A stretch of 64,000 nt of DNA from Simiduia curdlanivorans (GCF_030409605.1 NZ_JAUFQG010000004.1:2336001-2400000); one strand, 5' to 3'; positions 50,764-60,393 are shown, numbered from the stretch's first letter. The notes: a model not told the origin generated them from the letters alone. Translations and numbers: made by a program.

Positions 50764-52200
50764 ATGACTGAGCAAATAGACAAGGCACTGAAGCGCGAGT
50801 ATGAAGCCGGTTTCGTGTCGGCGATCGAATCGGAAACTTTTGCCCCGGGTTTGGATGAAGACGTTATTCATCGTATCTCGGCCATGAAGGGCGAGCCCGA
50901 GTGGATGCTCGAGTGGCGGCTTAAAGCCTTCCGCAGCTGGCAAGAGATGGAAGAGCCCGAGTGGGCGCATGTGGTTTACGACAAAATAAACTACCAAGCC
51001 ATTTCCTATTACTCGGCACCGAAAAGCATGAAGGACAGGCCTAAGTCTCTGGACGAGGTCGACCCCGAGCTGTTGCGCACCTATGAAAAGTTAGGCATTC
51101 CGCTGCTCGAGCAACAGATGTTGGCTGGTGTTGCGGTAGATGCCGTATTCGACTCGGTTTCTGTGGTCACCACCTTTCGCGAGAAGCTGGCCGAAGCCGG
51201 TGTGATTTTCTGCCCCATCTCTGAAGCCGTGCAAAGTCACCCGGAGCTGGTAAAAAAATATTTAGGCAGTGTGGTGCCGCCCAAAGATAATTATTTCGCT
51301 GCGCTAAATTGCGCCGTGTTTACCGATGGCTCCTTTGTTTACATTCCCAAAGGCACACGCTGCCCGATGGAGTTGTCGACTTACTTCCGCATTAACGAAC
51401 AGAACACCGGTCAATTTGAGCGCACGCTTATCATCGCCGATGAGGGTAGCCATGTGAGCTACTTAGAGGGCTGTACCGCACCGCAGCGCGACGAAAACCA
51501 ACTGCATGCGGCGGTGGTTGAATTGGTGGCGATGGACGATGCGGAAATAAAATACTCTACCGTGCAAAACTGGTATCCCGGTGACGAAAACGGCAAGGGC
51601 GGTATTTATAACTTTGTGACTAAGCGCGGCATCTGCCACGATCGCGCCAAAATCAGTTGGACCCAGGTGGAAACCGGTTCGGCGGTGACGTGGAAATACC
51701 CTAGCTGTATTTTGAAAGGCGATGACAGTATTGGCGAGTTTTATTCCGTTGCCTTAACACGCGGCAAGCAGCAGGCCGATACCGGCACGAAAATGATTCA
51801 CCTCGGTAAAAATACCCGCTCTACCATTATTTCCAAGGGTATTTCCGCCGGCCGCAGTAATAATAGTTACCGCGGTCTGGTGCGCATGAACCCCGGTGCC
51901 CACGGCGCGCGCAATTTTACTCAGTGTGATTCCTTACTCATCGGCGATAAGTGCGGTGCACACACCTTTCCCTACGTAGAGAGCCGCAACCCGTCCGCCA
52001 TTGTCGAGCACGAAGCGACAACCTCTAAGGTCAGCGATGACCAGATGTTTTTGTGTCAACAGCGCGGCTTGGATGCAGAGAAGGCGGTCTCCATGATCGT
52101 CAATGGTTTCTGTAAGGAAGTGTTTAAAGAACTGCCCATGGAGTTTGCCGTTGAAGCGGGCAAGCTGTTAGAAATTAGCCTCGAAGGCTCAGTGGGTTAA
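50764..52200 (+). CDS. sufB: Fe-S cluster assembly scaffold SufB
   Basis: SufB is the main scaffold of the SufBC2D complex, on which new clusters are built. The conserved N-terminal region (KREYEAGFVSAIESETFAPG) and the C-terminal beta-helix core with FTQCDSLLIGDKCGAHTFPY, including the conserved cysteine, and EHEATTSKVSDDQMFLCQQRG are present. The length of 478 is normal. A GAAGG lies before the ATG. It heads the suf part of the operon. Confidence 0.97.
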   Translation: MTEQIDKALKREYEAGFVSAIESETFAPGLDEDVIHRISAMKGEPEWMLEWRLKAFRSWQEMEEPEWAHVVYDKINYQAISYYSAPKSMKDRPKSLDEVDPELLRTYEKLGIPLLEQQMLAGVAVDAVFDSVSVVTTFREKLAEAGVIFCPISEAVQSHPELVKKYLGSVVPPKDNYFAALNCAVFTDGSFVYIPKGTRCPMELSTYFRINEQNTGQFERTLIIADEGSHVSYLEGCTAPQRDENQLHAAVVELVAMDDAEIKYSTVQNWYPGDENGKGGIYNFVTKRGICHDRAKISWTQVETGSAVTWKYPSCILKGDDSIGEFYSVALTRGKQQADTGTKMIHLGKNTRSTIISKGISAGRSNNSYRGLVRMNPGAHGARNFTQCDSLLIGDKCGAHTFPYVESRNPSAIVEHEATTSKVSDDQMFLCQQRGLDAEKAVSMIVNGFCKEVFKELPMEFAVEAGKLLEISLEGSVG

Positions 52201-52221
52201 GTCGGATTTCAGGAAAATATT

Positions 52222-52986
52222 ATGCTCTCGATTAAAAATTTACATGCGCGCGTTGAAGATAAAACCATTCTTAAGGGTCTGGAACTAGAGATAAAACCCG
52301 GCGAGGTGCACGCGATCATGGGCCCTAACGGCGCTGGCAAGAGCACCCTGGGTTACGTGCTTTCGGGCCGCCCCGGTTACGAAGTGGAGCAGGGCAGTGC
52401 CGAGCTAAATGGCCAGAACTTATTCGATATGGAAACCGAAGAGCGGGCCCGTGCCGGTGTGTTTTTGGCGTTTCAATACCCGGTGGAAATTCCCGGTGTT
52501 AGCAACCTCGAATTTTTAAAAGCCTCTGTGGATGCAGCGCGTAAAGCGCGCGACGAGGCGCCACTGAGCTCGGCCGAGTTTTTGAAATTGGCGCGCGTGG
52601 CCTGTAAGCAAGTGAATCTGCCGGTTGAGTTTTTAAAGCGCGGCGTTAACGAGGGTTTCTCCGGCGGCGAGAAAAAGCGCAACGAAATCATGCAGATGAT
52701 TTTGCTAGAGCCGACCTTATGTATTCTCGATGAAACAGATTCTGGCTTAGATATCGATGCCCTTAAAGTAGTTGCCGAAGGCGTCAATAGCCAGCGCAGT
52801 GAAAAGCGCAGTTTTATCGTGGTTACCCACTACCAGCGCCTGCTCGATTACATCAAGCCTGATTATGTTCATGTTTTGTCGGACGGCAAAATTGTCAAAA
52901 GCGGCGGCCCAGAATTGGCGCAAGAGCTGGAGGCGCAAGGTTACAGCTGGCTTGCAAAAGATCCCGTTGCCGAGGTGAATGCCTAA
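52222..52986 (+). CDS. sufC: Fe-S assembly ATPase SufC
   Basis: SufC is the ABC-type ATPase of the SufBCD complex. The Walker A is GPNGAGKST, the signature is FSGGEKKRNEI, and the Walker B region is PTLCILDETDSGLDIDAL. The length of 254 is normal. The last base of its stop codon is the first base of the sufD ATG, giving tight coupling. Confidence 0.97.
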   Translation: MLSIKNLHARVEDKTILKGLELEIKPGEVHAIMGPNGAGKSTLGYVLSGRPGYEVEQGSAELNGQNLFDMETEERARAGVFLAFQYPVEIPGVSNLEFLKASVDAARKARDEAPLSSAEFLKLARVACKQVNLPVEFLKRGVNEGFSGGEKKRNEIMQMILLEPTLCILDETDSGLDIDALKVVAEGVNSQRSEKRSFIVVTHYQRLLDYIKPDYVHVLSDGKIVKSGGPELAQELEAQGYSWLAKDPVAEVNA

Positions 52987-54221
52987 TGAATGCTTGGCTT
53001 GAAACCACATTGGCCGGCATAACACCGCAGGATTGGTTGGCGCCCAAGCGTCAAGCGTCTCTCGCCACCTTACGGCAAGCGCGCTGGCCCAATCGCAAAG
53101 TTGAGGCTTGGAAATACACGCCAGTTCGCGCCTTGGAAAAGTCACATTTTAGCCAAGTGAGCGCCGATGCGGTTGACGCTTTGCCGGTGATCGAAGGCTT
53201 GGATAGCATCGATATCTTGCTGCAAGACGGTAAGCCAGTGCTGCCCGCCACGCTGCCTGCCGGTGTCAGTATTACCTTGTTATCCCAGCCATCGGTGATG
53301 GGGCAACAGCTTTTTTGCGGCATCAAACCCGAGCGCCATGTGTTTGGTTTGCTCAACGATGTGCTAGCCAATGATGGCCTAGTGATTGATATAGCACCGG
53401 ATTGTCAGGTCGAGCGACCGCTGCGTATTATTTATCGGGTGACCGAAAATGCTCAGGCCCATGGCCGTGTTTTGGTGCGTGTTGGCGCGCGCTCGAAGGT
53501 TAGCGTGATCGAGCAAGCCGAGGGTTCGGGCGCTAGTTTTAGCACCCACTTTGCCGAGTATCAGATTGAGGCGGCAGCCGCGCTCGAGCACTATCGGTTT
53601 GCCTTGCAAACGGGCAGCGCATTGAACGTGGGCGGTTGTCATTTTTCCCTCGCCGATAAAAGCGCGCTAAATTCTACCTTGGTGGGCTTTGGTGGCGAGC
53701 TGGCGCGTTTGGATGTGGATGTTATCCACGCCGGCGAGTTTGCGCAGGCGAAAATGAATGCCATTTACTTACTAGACGGCAGCGAACTGTTCGATTTACA
53801 CACCACCATTGAACACGCCAAGCCCAACGGTACCACCGAAGAAAACGTGCGTGGCATTGTCGCAGACAAGGCCAAAGCGGTTTTTAACGGTCGCATTCAT
53901 ATTCATCGCGACGCGCAAAAAACCTTAGCGGAATTAAACAATCGAAATTTATTATTGTCTGACGGTGCGGAAATTAATACCAAGCCCGAGCTTGAAATCT
54001 ACGCTGACGATGTGCGCTGCGCCCATGGTGCAACAGTGGCCGAGATCGATAGGCAGGCTTTGTACTATTTGCAGACCCGTGGCATCAGCCGGGCGCAAGC
54101 GCAGGTGATGTTGAGTTTCGGTTTTATCAATGAGCTGGTCGACGACATGCCGAATGAGGCCTTGGCCAATTGGTTGCGGCCGCAATTGCGCGATCGCTTT
54201 GCGCGGATGGACGTGAAATGA
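52986..54221 (+). CDS. sufD: Fe-S assembly protein SufD
   Basis: SufD pairs with SufB and SufC, and helps iron entry. Compared with SufB the N-terminus is divergent (VEAWKYTPVRALEK), but the beta-helix core has VRGIVADKAKAVFNGRIHIHRDAQKT and the typical AEIDRQALYYLQTRGISRAQAQ ending. The length of 411 is usual. It overlaps sufS by 4 bp (ATGA). Confidence 0.95.
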   Translation: MNAWLETTLAGITPQDWLAPKRQASLATLRQARWPNRKVEAWKYTPVRALEKSHFSQVSADAVDALPVIEGLDSIDILLQDGKPVLPATLPAGVSITLLSQPSVMGQQLFCGIKPERHVFGLLNDVLANDGLVIDIAPDCQVERPLRIIYRVTENAQAHGRVLVRVGARSKVSVIEQAEGSGASFSTHFAEYQIEAAAALEHYRFALQTGSALNVGGCHFSLADKSALNSTLVGFGGELARLDVDVIHAGEFAQAKMNAIYLLDGSELFDLHTTIEHAKPNGTTEENVRGIVADKAKAVFNGRIHIHRDAQKTLAELNNRNLLLSDGAEINTKPELEIYADDVRCAHGATVAEIDRQALYYLQTRGISRAQAQVMLSFGFINELVDDMPNEALANWLRPQLRDRFARMDVK

Positions 54222-55435
54222 GTTTCGATGTTGAAGGTGTTCGCGCCCAGTTTCCTATTTTAAAGCGGGAAATAGATGGCAACCCACTGGTGTATTTAGA
54301 TAACGCGGCAACCACGCAAAAGCCGCAGTGTGTTATCGATACGCTGGTGGAGTACTATTCTAATTACAACAGCAATGTGCACCGCGGCGCGCACCGCCTT
54401 GCCGATGAAGCGACGACGCGCTACGAGGCGGCGCGCGATTGTGTGGCTGGTTTTATTAACGCGCGCGCGCGTCAGGAAGTGATTTGGACCAGCGGCACCA
54501 CCGAGGCGATTAATATTGTCGCCCACGGCCTTGCCAAGCAATTGCAGCCGGGCGATGAGGTAGTGGTCACCGAGATGGAGCACCACGCCAATATTGTTAC
54601 TTGGCAGCAGGCCTGTTTAAGCAGCGGTGCCGCCTTAAAAGTGGCGCCTATTTTTGACAGCGGCGAGTTAGACCAAACGGCATTCGAGCAGTTGCTCACT
54701 AATAAGACCCGCTTGGTGGCTTTTCCCCATGTGTCGAATTCATTGGGCACTGTGAACCCTATTGTGGCCATGACCGCAAAAGCAAAGTCTGTTGGCGCGC
54801 TGGTGTTGATCGATGGCGCGCAGGGTATCGCTCACGGCGGTGTTGATGTGCAGGCTATCGGCTGTGATTTTTATGCCTTTTCCGGCCATAAAATGTTTGG
54901 CCCTACGGGCGTTGGTGTTTTGTGGGGGCGCGAGTCGCTATTGGCCGAGTGGCCAGTGTGGCAAACCGGCGGTGAGATGATCAGCGAGGTGACCTATCAA
55001 AGCGCCAGCTGGAATACCTTGCCCTATCGTTTGGAAGCCGGTACACCGAATATTGCCGGCGTGATTGGTTTGGGAGCCGCGATTGATTGGTTTTCTAAAT
55101 TAGATTTGCTCGGTTTGCAGCAGCACGAGCGCGCGTTAATGGCGCACGCCACTGCCTTAGCTATCGATTTTGAGGGCTTGCGCATTGTCGGTCAGGCGCC
55201 TGAAAAATCTGGCGTGTTAAGTTTTTTGATGGACGGCGGTCACCCGGCTGATATCGGCTTTTTACTGGATCGGCAGGGCATTGCTATTCGCACTGGCCAC
55301 CATTGTGCCGAGCCTTTGATGCGCCGGTTGGCGGTGCCTGGTACCGCTAGAGCGTCTTTTTCTATTTATACTCGTACGAGCGAAATCGATGCGCTGTTTA
55401 CCGCGCTCGATAAAGTTAAATTCATGTTGGCTTGA
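54218..55435 (+). CDS. sufS: Cysteine desulfurase SufS
   Basis: SufS is the group II cysteine desulfurase that supplies sulfur through SufE to SufB. Motifs are VYLDNAATTQKPQ, the PLP lysine in FSGHKMFGPTGVGVLWG and the active-site cysteine in RTGHHCAEPLMRR. ATG 54218 overlaps the sufD stop; the frame is open from 54170 inside sufD, but this earlier start is less likely. The length is 405, as usual. Confidence 0.96.
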   Translation: MSFDVEGVRAQFPILKREIDGNPLVYLDNAATTQKPQCVIDTLVEYYSNYNSNVHRGAHRLADEATTRYEAARDCVAGFINARARQEVIWTSGTTEAINIVAHGLAKQLQPGDEVVVTEMEHHANIVTWQQACLSSGAALKVAPIFDSGELDQTAFEQLLTNKTRLVAFPHVSNSLGTVNPIVAMTAKAKSVGALVLIDGAQGIAHGGVDVQAIGCDFYAFSGHKMFGPTGVGVLWGRESLLAEWPVWQTGGEMISEVTYQSASWNTLPYRLEAGTPNIAGVIGLGAAIDWFSKLDLLGLQQHERALMAHATALAIDFEGLRIVGQAPEKSGVLSFLMDGGHPADIGFLLDRQGIAIRTGHHCAEPLMRRLAVPGTARASFSIYTRTSEIDALFTALDKVKFMLA

Positions 55436-55445
55436 GGTGTCTACT

Positions 55446-55808
55446 TTGTCATCAGTTGTGTCTACCTTTGATCCCAGTGCTGCGCTCGTGTCTGTCACCG
55501 CGAAAGCGGAGCAGCACTTCGCCAAAAAATTGTTTGCGGCGCAAGCCAAACTGATTCGCTTAAGCGTGAAAACCAGCGGCTGTACTGGCTACGCCTATGT
55601 GCTGGATGCCGTTGCTGAAAGCGAGGCCGGCGATACCCTTATTAAGGTATCCGACCTGGTTACGCTGGCTATTTCCGCCGATGCGGCGCCGTTAATTCGC
55701 GGCACAGAAATAGATCTCGCCCTCGAGGGCGTCAATCGCGTGATCAAGTACAACAACCCCAACGTAGTGGCCGAGTGCGGTTGCGGCGAAAGTTTCTCTG
55801 TTAACTGA
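55446..55808 (+). CDS. sufA: A-type Fe-S carrier SufA
   Basis: SufA receives clusters from the scaffold and passes them to targets. The three conserved cysteines are in VKTSGCTGYAY and AECGCGESF. The start is probably TTG 55446, 6 nt after GAGGTG; a GTG at 55437 is possible, and the open frame extends back into sufS. The length of about 120 suits the family. The N-terminal 15 residues are variable. Confidence 0.9.
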   Translation: MSSVVSTFDPSAALVSVTAKAEQHFAKKLFAAQAKLIRLSVKTSGCTGYAYVLDAVAESEAGDTLIKVSDLVTLAISADAAPLIRGTEIDLALEGVNRVIKYNNPNVVAECGCGESFSVN

Positions 55809-55818
55809 GGCCGGCTAG

Positions 55819-56352
55819 ATGCAACAGAATATGGTGGTGACGCGTCGGGCCTGCCCCGCTCGCAGGGTGCCGGCCGGTATGCCCGTGGTGATTCCCGAGG
55901 GCGAGTTTGTCAATATTCGACAAAGCCTGGGCGGTAATTACACCGTCACTTGGCAGGGCAATATGCTGCGTATAGACGGCACCGATGCCGACGCTATTGG
56001 CGCCGAGCCGGAAAAGCTCAATTTTGTTGATGATGGCTCGGGCCTGGTCAGTGAGGCTCAAGTTTGGGCGGCGTTGGAAACCATTTACGACCCAGAAATA
56101 CCGATTAACTTAGTGTCTCTGGGCCTGATTTACAGTGTTTCAGTGAACAAAGATACCGGCCTAGTCACCATTCAAATGACCTTAACCGCGCCCGGCTGCG
56201 GTATGGGGCCGGTGCTGGTGGGCGATGTGGAATATCGCGTCGGCAAGGTGCCGCACGTTAAGTCTGTGGTGGTAGATCTAGTGTTCGACCCGCCGTGGGC
56301 AAGGCATATGATGAGCGAAGAGGCTCAGTTAGAAGCGGGTTTGTTTTTCTAG
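55819..56352 (+). CDS. sufT: Fe-S maturation factor SufT (DUF59/MIP18)
   Basis: SufT helps maturation of Fe-S proteins, especially when demand is high. The MIP18/DUF59 domain (about 80-160) has ALETIYDPEIPINLVSLGLIY and TLTAPGCGMGPVLVGD with the conserved cysteine. The N-terminal extension of about 75 residues is typical of the gammaproteobacterial SufT. It lies 10 bp after sufA. Confidence 0.93.
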   Translation: MQQNMVVTRRACPARRVPAGMPVVIPEGEFVNIRQSLGGNYTVTWQGNMLRIDGTDADAIGAEPEKLNFVDDGSGLVSEAQVWAALETIYDPEIPINLVSLGLIYSVSVNKDTGLVTIQMTLTAPGCGMGPVLVGDVEYRVGKVPHVKSVVVDLVFDPPWARHMMSEEAQLEAGLFF

Positions 56353-56410
56353 CGGTGGCGTTTGCCCGATTCTGTTTTTACCCTGTCATACATTGAGAAA
56401 TTGGATTGTC

Positions 56411-56824
56411 ATGAGCTTGCCCTCTACCGAAGATATTCTTGAAGACATCGCTTTTTTCGACGATTGGGAAGAGCGATACAAATACATTATCGACTTAGGT
56501 CGTGCCCTTAGCCCCATGGATGCGGCGCTGCATACGCCAGAGCGGCTGGTAAAAGGCTGCCAAAGCAATGTTTGGATAGAGCCGAGACGCGAGCAGGATC
56601 GGCTGTTTTTTACTGTCGATAGCGACGCAGTGATCGTGCGTGGCTTGTTAGCGCTGGTGCTGGCGGCCTATCAGGGGCGCACCAGTGCCGAGATATTAGG
56701 CTTCGATATTGACGCCTACTTTGCCAAGCTCGATCTCGAGCGCCACTTGAGTCCCACTCGGGGCAATGGCCTGCGGGCTATGGTGGGGCGGGTTCGCGCT
56801 ATCGCCGAGGCCGCAAAAGGCTAA
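56411..56824 (+). CDS. sufE: Sulfur acceptor SufE
   Basis: SufE accepts persulfide from SufS and stimulates it. The conserved cysteine is in LVKGCQSNVWI, and the N-terminal FDDWEERYKYIIDLGRALSPM is standard. ATG 56411 is chosen over TTG 56393. The length of 137 is normal. It is the last gene of the operon; hairpins that can act as terminators lie downstream. Confidence 0.95.
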   Translation: MSLPSTEDILEDIAFFDDWEERYKYIIDLGRALSPMDAALHTPERLVKGCQSNVWIEPRREQDRLFFTVDSDAVIVRGLLALVLAAYQGRTSAEILGFDIDAYFAKLDLERHLSPTRGNGLRAMVGRVRAIAEAAKG

Positions 56825-56886
56825 TATATGGCTATTGTCCGTTAAAATGTCCTCATTCTGCGGGCTTGCGCGTACAAAAGTCCTAG

Positions 56887-56912
56887 AAACCCGCGTATAA
56901 TTCGCGGGTTTT
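56887..56912 (+). terminator. Terminator after sufE
   Basis: AAACCCGCG (56887-56895) pairs perfectly with CGCGGGTTT (56903-56911), with loop TATAATT and a short T-run. A second hairpin, CCCCAA (56925-56930) with TTGGGG (56938-56943), follows at once. Confidence 0.75.
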
Positions 56913-57024
56913 ATGCATTGGAAACCCCAAATGCCAATTGGGGCTTTGCACTTACCATTCTGCGCTCAGGTTTTTGTGGGCGCTGACCATGATTTTATTA
57001 ACTGAAGTGAGCTCGGAGAGTTAA

Positions 57025-57450
57025 ATGGCCGTTGAACGTACCCTATCTATCATCAAGCCTGATGCTGTTGCCAAAAATGTTATTGGCGAAATTTACAGCC
57101 GTTTTGAAAAAGCCGGTTTGAAGGTGGTTGCCGCTAAGATGAAGCACCTGTCTAAAGCTGAAGCCGAAGGTTTCTACGCTGAGCACAGCGAGCGCGGTTT
57201 TTTCGCCGACCTAGTGGCCTTTATGACGTCTGGTCCCGTTATGGTTCAGGTATTGGAAGGCGAGAACGCTGTTCTGGCAAACCGCGACCTGATGGGCGCT
57301 ACTAATCCAAAAGAAGCGGCTGCTGGCACTATCCGTGCTGACTTCGCTACCAGCATTGATGCTAACGCTGTTCACGGTTCTGATGCTGTTGCCTCAGCCA
57401 ACCGCGAAATCGCGTACTTTTTCGCCGCAACTGAAATTAGCTCGCGCTAA
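57025..57450 (+). CDS. ndk: Nucleoside diphosphate kinase
   Basis: Ndk balances nucleoside triphosphates by phosphate transfer through a histidine. The N-terminus ERTLSIIKPDAVAKNVIG and the active-site NAVHGSDAVASANREIAYFF are clear. The length of 141 is standard. CTCGGAG lies 5-6 nt before the ATG. It starts the conserved ndk-rlmN-pilF run. Confidence 0.97.
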   Translation: MAVERTLSIIKPDAVAKNVIGEIYSRFEKAGLKVVAAKMKHLSKAEAEGFYAEHSERGFFADLVAFMTSGPVMVQVLEGENAVLANRDLMGATNPKEAAAGTIRADFATSIDANAVHGSDAVASANREIAYFFAATEISSR

Positions 57451-57468
57451 TTTTATCAGGTGAACCCC

Positions 57469-58629
57469 ATGAGTGATGTTCAGGAAGTAAGCACAAACCC
57501 CGCGAAAACGAATTTGCTGGGGCTTACGCAATCGAAAATGGAAGCGTTTTTTGAGTCCATTGGCGAGAAGCGCTTCCGTGCTCAACAAGTTTTGAAATGG
57601 GTTCACCAGCTCGGTGTTGTTGATTTTGAACAAATGAGCAATATCAGCAAAGATCTCCGGCACAAGCTCACGCAAGTGGCGGAGATTCGCTTTCCCACGG
57701 TCGAGCAGCAACTGGATTCAGTTGATGGCACCCGTAAATTTTTGATCAGAGTTGAGGGCGGGAGTGTTATTGAAACCGTCTTCATTCCAGACGGTGAGCG
57801 CGGCACTTTATGTGTGTCATCGCAGGTGGGTTGCTCCCTCGATTGCAGCTTTTGCGCCACCGGTAAGCAGGGCTTTAACCGCGATCTCACCGCCGCCGAA
57901 ATTATCGGCCAGGTGTGGATTGCCGCCCAGTCATTTGGGCAGCTGCAAGTTGGCGGGCCGCGCAGAATCACCAATGTCGTGCTGATGGGCATGGGCGAGC
58001 CGCTGCTTAATTTCGATAATGTGGTCGATTCGATGCACCTGATGATGCACGACAACTGCTACGGTATTTCTAAGCGCCGTGTGACCTTGAGCACCAGTGG
58101 TGTTGTGCCAGCGCTAGATCGTTTGGGCGAGCACACAGATGCTTGCTTGGCCATTTCCCTGCATGCACCCAACGATGCCCTGCGCAATGAATTGGTGCCT
58201 ATCAATAAGAAGTATCCCATTGCGATGTTGTTGGCTTCGGCCAAGCGCTATATCGACGGTTTGCCGGATACCCACCGTAAAATCACCATCGAATATACCT
58301 TGATGGATCACGTTAACGATCGCCCTGAGCACGCTCACGAGTTGGCTGAACTTCTCAAGGATGTACCGGTCAAAATCAATTTGATTCCGTTTAATCCCTT
58401 TGCTCAATCGGATTACAAACGCGTCAGTAATAACAGTTTAAGGCGCTTCCAAAACATCTTAATTGATGCGGGTTTTGTAACCACGGTTCGCACCACGCGC
58501 GGTGATGATATCGATGCGGCCTGTGGTCAGTTGGCGGGAAATATTAACGATTTAACCCGGCGTGCCGAGCGCTATCGCAATAAACATTTAGCGCAACAGC
58601 AAGAAGACGCTGTGCGTATTATTGGCTAA
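57469..58629 (+). CDS. rlmN: 23S rRNA/tRNA adenine C2-methyltransferase RlmN
   Basis: RlmN is a radical-SAM enzyme that methylates A2503 of 23S rRNA and A37 of some tRNAs. The cluster-binding motif is CSLDCSFCATGKQGF, with VLMGMGEPLLNFDNV after it and the C-terminal methylatable cysteine in DIDAACGQLAG. ATG 57469 is preferred over GTG 57460. The length of 386 is normal. Confidence 0.97.
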   Translation: MSDVQEVSTNPAKTNLLGLTQSKMEAFFESIGEKRFRAQQVLKWVHQLGVVDFEQMSNISKDLRHKLTQVAEIRFPTVEQQLDSVDGTRKFLIRVEGGSVIETVFIPDGERGTLCVSSQVGCSLDCSFCATGKQGFNRDLTAAEIIGQVWIAAQSFGQLQVGGPRRITNVVLMGMGEPLLNFDNVVDSMHLMMHDNCYGISKRRVTLSTSGVVPALDRLGEHTDACLAISLHAPNDALRNELVPINKKYPIAMLLASAKRYIDGLPDTHRKITIEYTLMDHVNDRPEHAHELAELLKDVPVKINLIPFNPFAQSDYKRVSNNSLRRFQNILIDAGFVTTVRTTRGDDIDAACGQLAGNINDLTRRAERYRNKHLAQQQEDAVRIIG

Positions 58630-58643
58630 AAACTGGGGTGACT

Positions 58644-59408
58644 ATGTCTCTTGTAAAAACAGGTGTTTTATGTGGCTTGCTTATCATATTGAGCGGCTGC
58701 GTTACGACCATGGAAAAAGACGTAGCCAAGGTGAACCCTGAAAAGGCGCTTGCCACTCACGTACAGCTGGGGCTTGGGTATATTCGTGAAAACAATTTAG
58801 ACTCCGCCCGCTTTCATTTAACCAAGGCTGCAGATATTGCGCCTAACGACCCGGGTATGTTGAACGGACGCGGCCTGCTCTATCAGTTAGAGGGTGAGCC
58901 AAAACTGGCTGAAGAATCGTTTAAAAAGGCACTGCGCGAGGATAGTAATTTCACTTCGGCGCGTCTGAATTATGCAACTTTCTTATTTGGCAAAGAACGT
59001 TTCAAAGAGGCCTATGAACAATACGAAAAGGCCAGTGACGATCTAGGTTACGATCGACGTGCCGTGGCACTTTATGGCGTTGGTATTGCCGCTATGAAAC
59101 TGGGCAAGCAAGATCGCGCACTCGCGGCTTTCAAACAGTCTGTGATGTTGGATAAAGGTTTAGCGCCTGCGCATTTAGAGTTGGCCGGCTATTACTTCGA
59201 TGTAGAAGATTACGCTGAATGTAAAAAATCCTTAGATAAATTCGAGAAATTAAGCCGCCCGACGGCGCGCAGCTTATGGTTGAGTATCCGTATTGAACAA
59301 ATTTTTGGCAATAAGGATAAGGAGGCCAGCCAAGTGATGAGCCTCAAGAATATGTTCCCTTATTCGCCCGAGTATTTGGACTACAAAAAGAGTCAAGGAC
59401 GTCAATAG
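58644..59408 (+). CDS. pilF: Type IV pilus biogenesis TPR lipoprotein PilF/PilW
   Basis: The N-terminus is a lipoprotein signal with lipobox LSGC. About five tetratricopeptide repeats follow (for example HLTKAADIAPNDPGMLNGRG and AEESFKKALREDSNFTSARL). PilF pilots the secretin PilQ to the outer membrane. ATG 58644 is used; GTG 58638 is two codons upstream. Its place after rlmN and before rodZ is conserved, so the organism probably makes type IV pili. Confidence 0.93.
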   Translation: MSLVKTGVLCGLLIILSGCVTTMEKDVAKVNPEKALATHVQLGLGYIRENNLDSARFHLTKAADIAPNDPGMLNGRGLLYQLEGEPKLAEESFKKALREDSNFTSARLNYATFLFGKERFKEAYEQYEKASDDLGYDRRAVALYGVGIAAMKLGKQDRALAAFKQSVMLDKGLAPAHLELAGYYFDVEDYAECKKSLDKFEKLSRPTARSLWLSIRIEQIFGNKDKEASQVMSLKNMFPYSPEYLDYKKSQGRQ

Positions 59409-59462
59409 TTCACCGCCTGAGGTGGGGATTACAATAATAATGAAACTAAAACGGCCAAGCAG

Positions 59463-60374
59463 ATGACAGAAGAAGATGAGAAGGTTGAGGTGGCAAACGC
59501 CGACGCCGATACAATTTTGACGCCAGGAGCCATGCTTAAGCAGGCGAGAGAGGCGAAGGGCTTGGATGTGCGAGCCGCTGCCGATCAACTGCGCATGAGC
59601 CGTGTGAAATTGGTCGCGTTAGAAGCCGATGCCTTTGAGGAATTTCAGGGCGAAACCTTTATTCGGGGCTACATAAAGGCCTATTGCCGAATACTCGATT
59701 TAGATGAAGCGCAGGCGATTGTGCGCTATGAAAACTATGTGGCTGCAACCGCCGAAGTAGGCTTACTGGTTGCGCCGCGTGAGGCGAAACGTTTAGGTTT
59801 GGGGCTGTATGATAAGCCGTCGATGAAACCGGTTGTTATGGCTGCGTTGGCGGTTTTGGTTCTCGTGGTATTGGCTGGTTTTTTTTACTTTTCAAGCCTT
59901 GATGTCGAGATGGATGCGCAGCCAAGTGCAGCGCTAACGCCTGCTCTAGATGTAAACGCTGAAGCCCCTGCGGGCGAGCAAGGCGATATAGTCGCCACGC
60001 AAGTTGACACAGTGGCTGAGAGCAGTGAGCGATCTGCAGATGGCATGCCTGTCCCGGTTGCCGAGACGCAGAGTGCGAGCGCCGCGGTGGAAGCACCCGC
60101 GGCCTCGACACCGACTAATGTCGCGCCAGTTTTTGATACCCTGACTATCGTTTTTAACGAAGAGTGTTGGCTCGAAGTGAGCGATGCCAAGGGCGATGTA
60201 CTAGCGACTGAGTTAAAGGATGCCGGCGATGAAGTAGTGCTTCAAGGCAAGGCGCCTTTTAATATCATGCTCGGCAATGCCCGTGCTGCCGAAGTGTTTA
60301 TAAACGGCAAAAAAGTTGACTCTAATCCGCGCAATAGTAATCGCGCCCTTAGGTTTACCGTAGATCAACCTTGA
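59463..60374 (+). CDS. rodZ: RodZ-like HTH/transmembrane protein
   Basis: RodZ links the MreB cytoskeleton to the cell-wall machinery. An N-terminal helix-turn-helix (about 18-85, MLKQAREAKGLDVRAAADQL) is followed by one membrane helix (about 122-144). Next come an Ala/Val/Glu-rich periplasmic linker and a C-terminal DUF4115 domain (TIVFNEECWLEVSDAKGDV). The length of 303 fits. It lies between pilF and ispG, as in relatives. Confidence 0.93.
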   Translation: MTEEDEKVEVANADADTILTPGAMLKQAREAKGLDVRAAADQLRMSRVKLVALEADAFEEFQGETFIRGYIKAYCRILDLDEAQAIVRYENYVAATAEVGLLVAPREAKRLGLGLYDKPSMKPVVMAALAVLVLVVLAGFFYFSSLDVEMDAQPSAALTPALDVNAEAPAGEQGDIVATQVDTVAESSERSADGMPVPVAETQSASAAVEAPAASTPTNVAPVFDTLTIVFNEECWLEVSDAKGDVLATELKDAGDEVVLQGKAPFNIMLGNARAAEVFINGKKVDSNPRNSNRALRFTVDQP

Positions 60375-60393
60375 TAGATTGTGAGATGTAATC

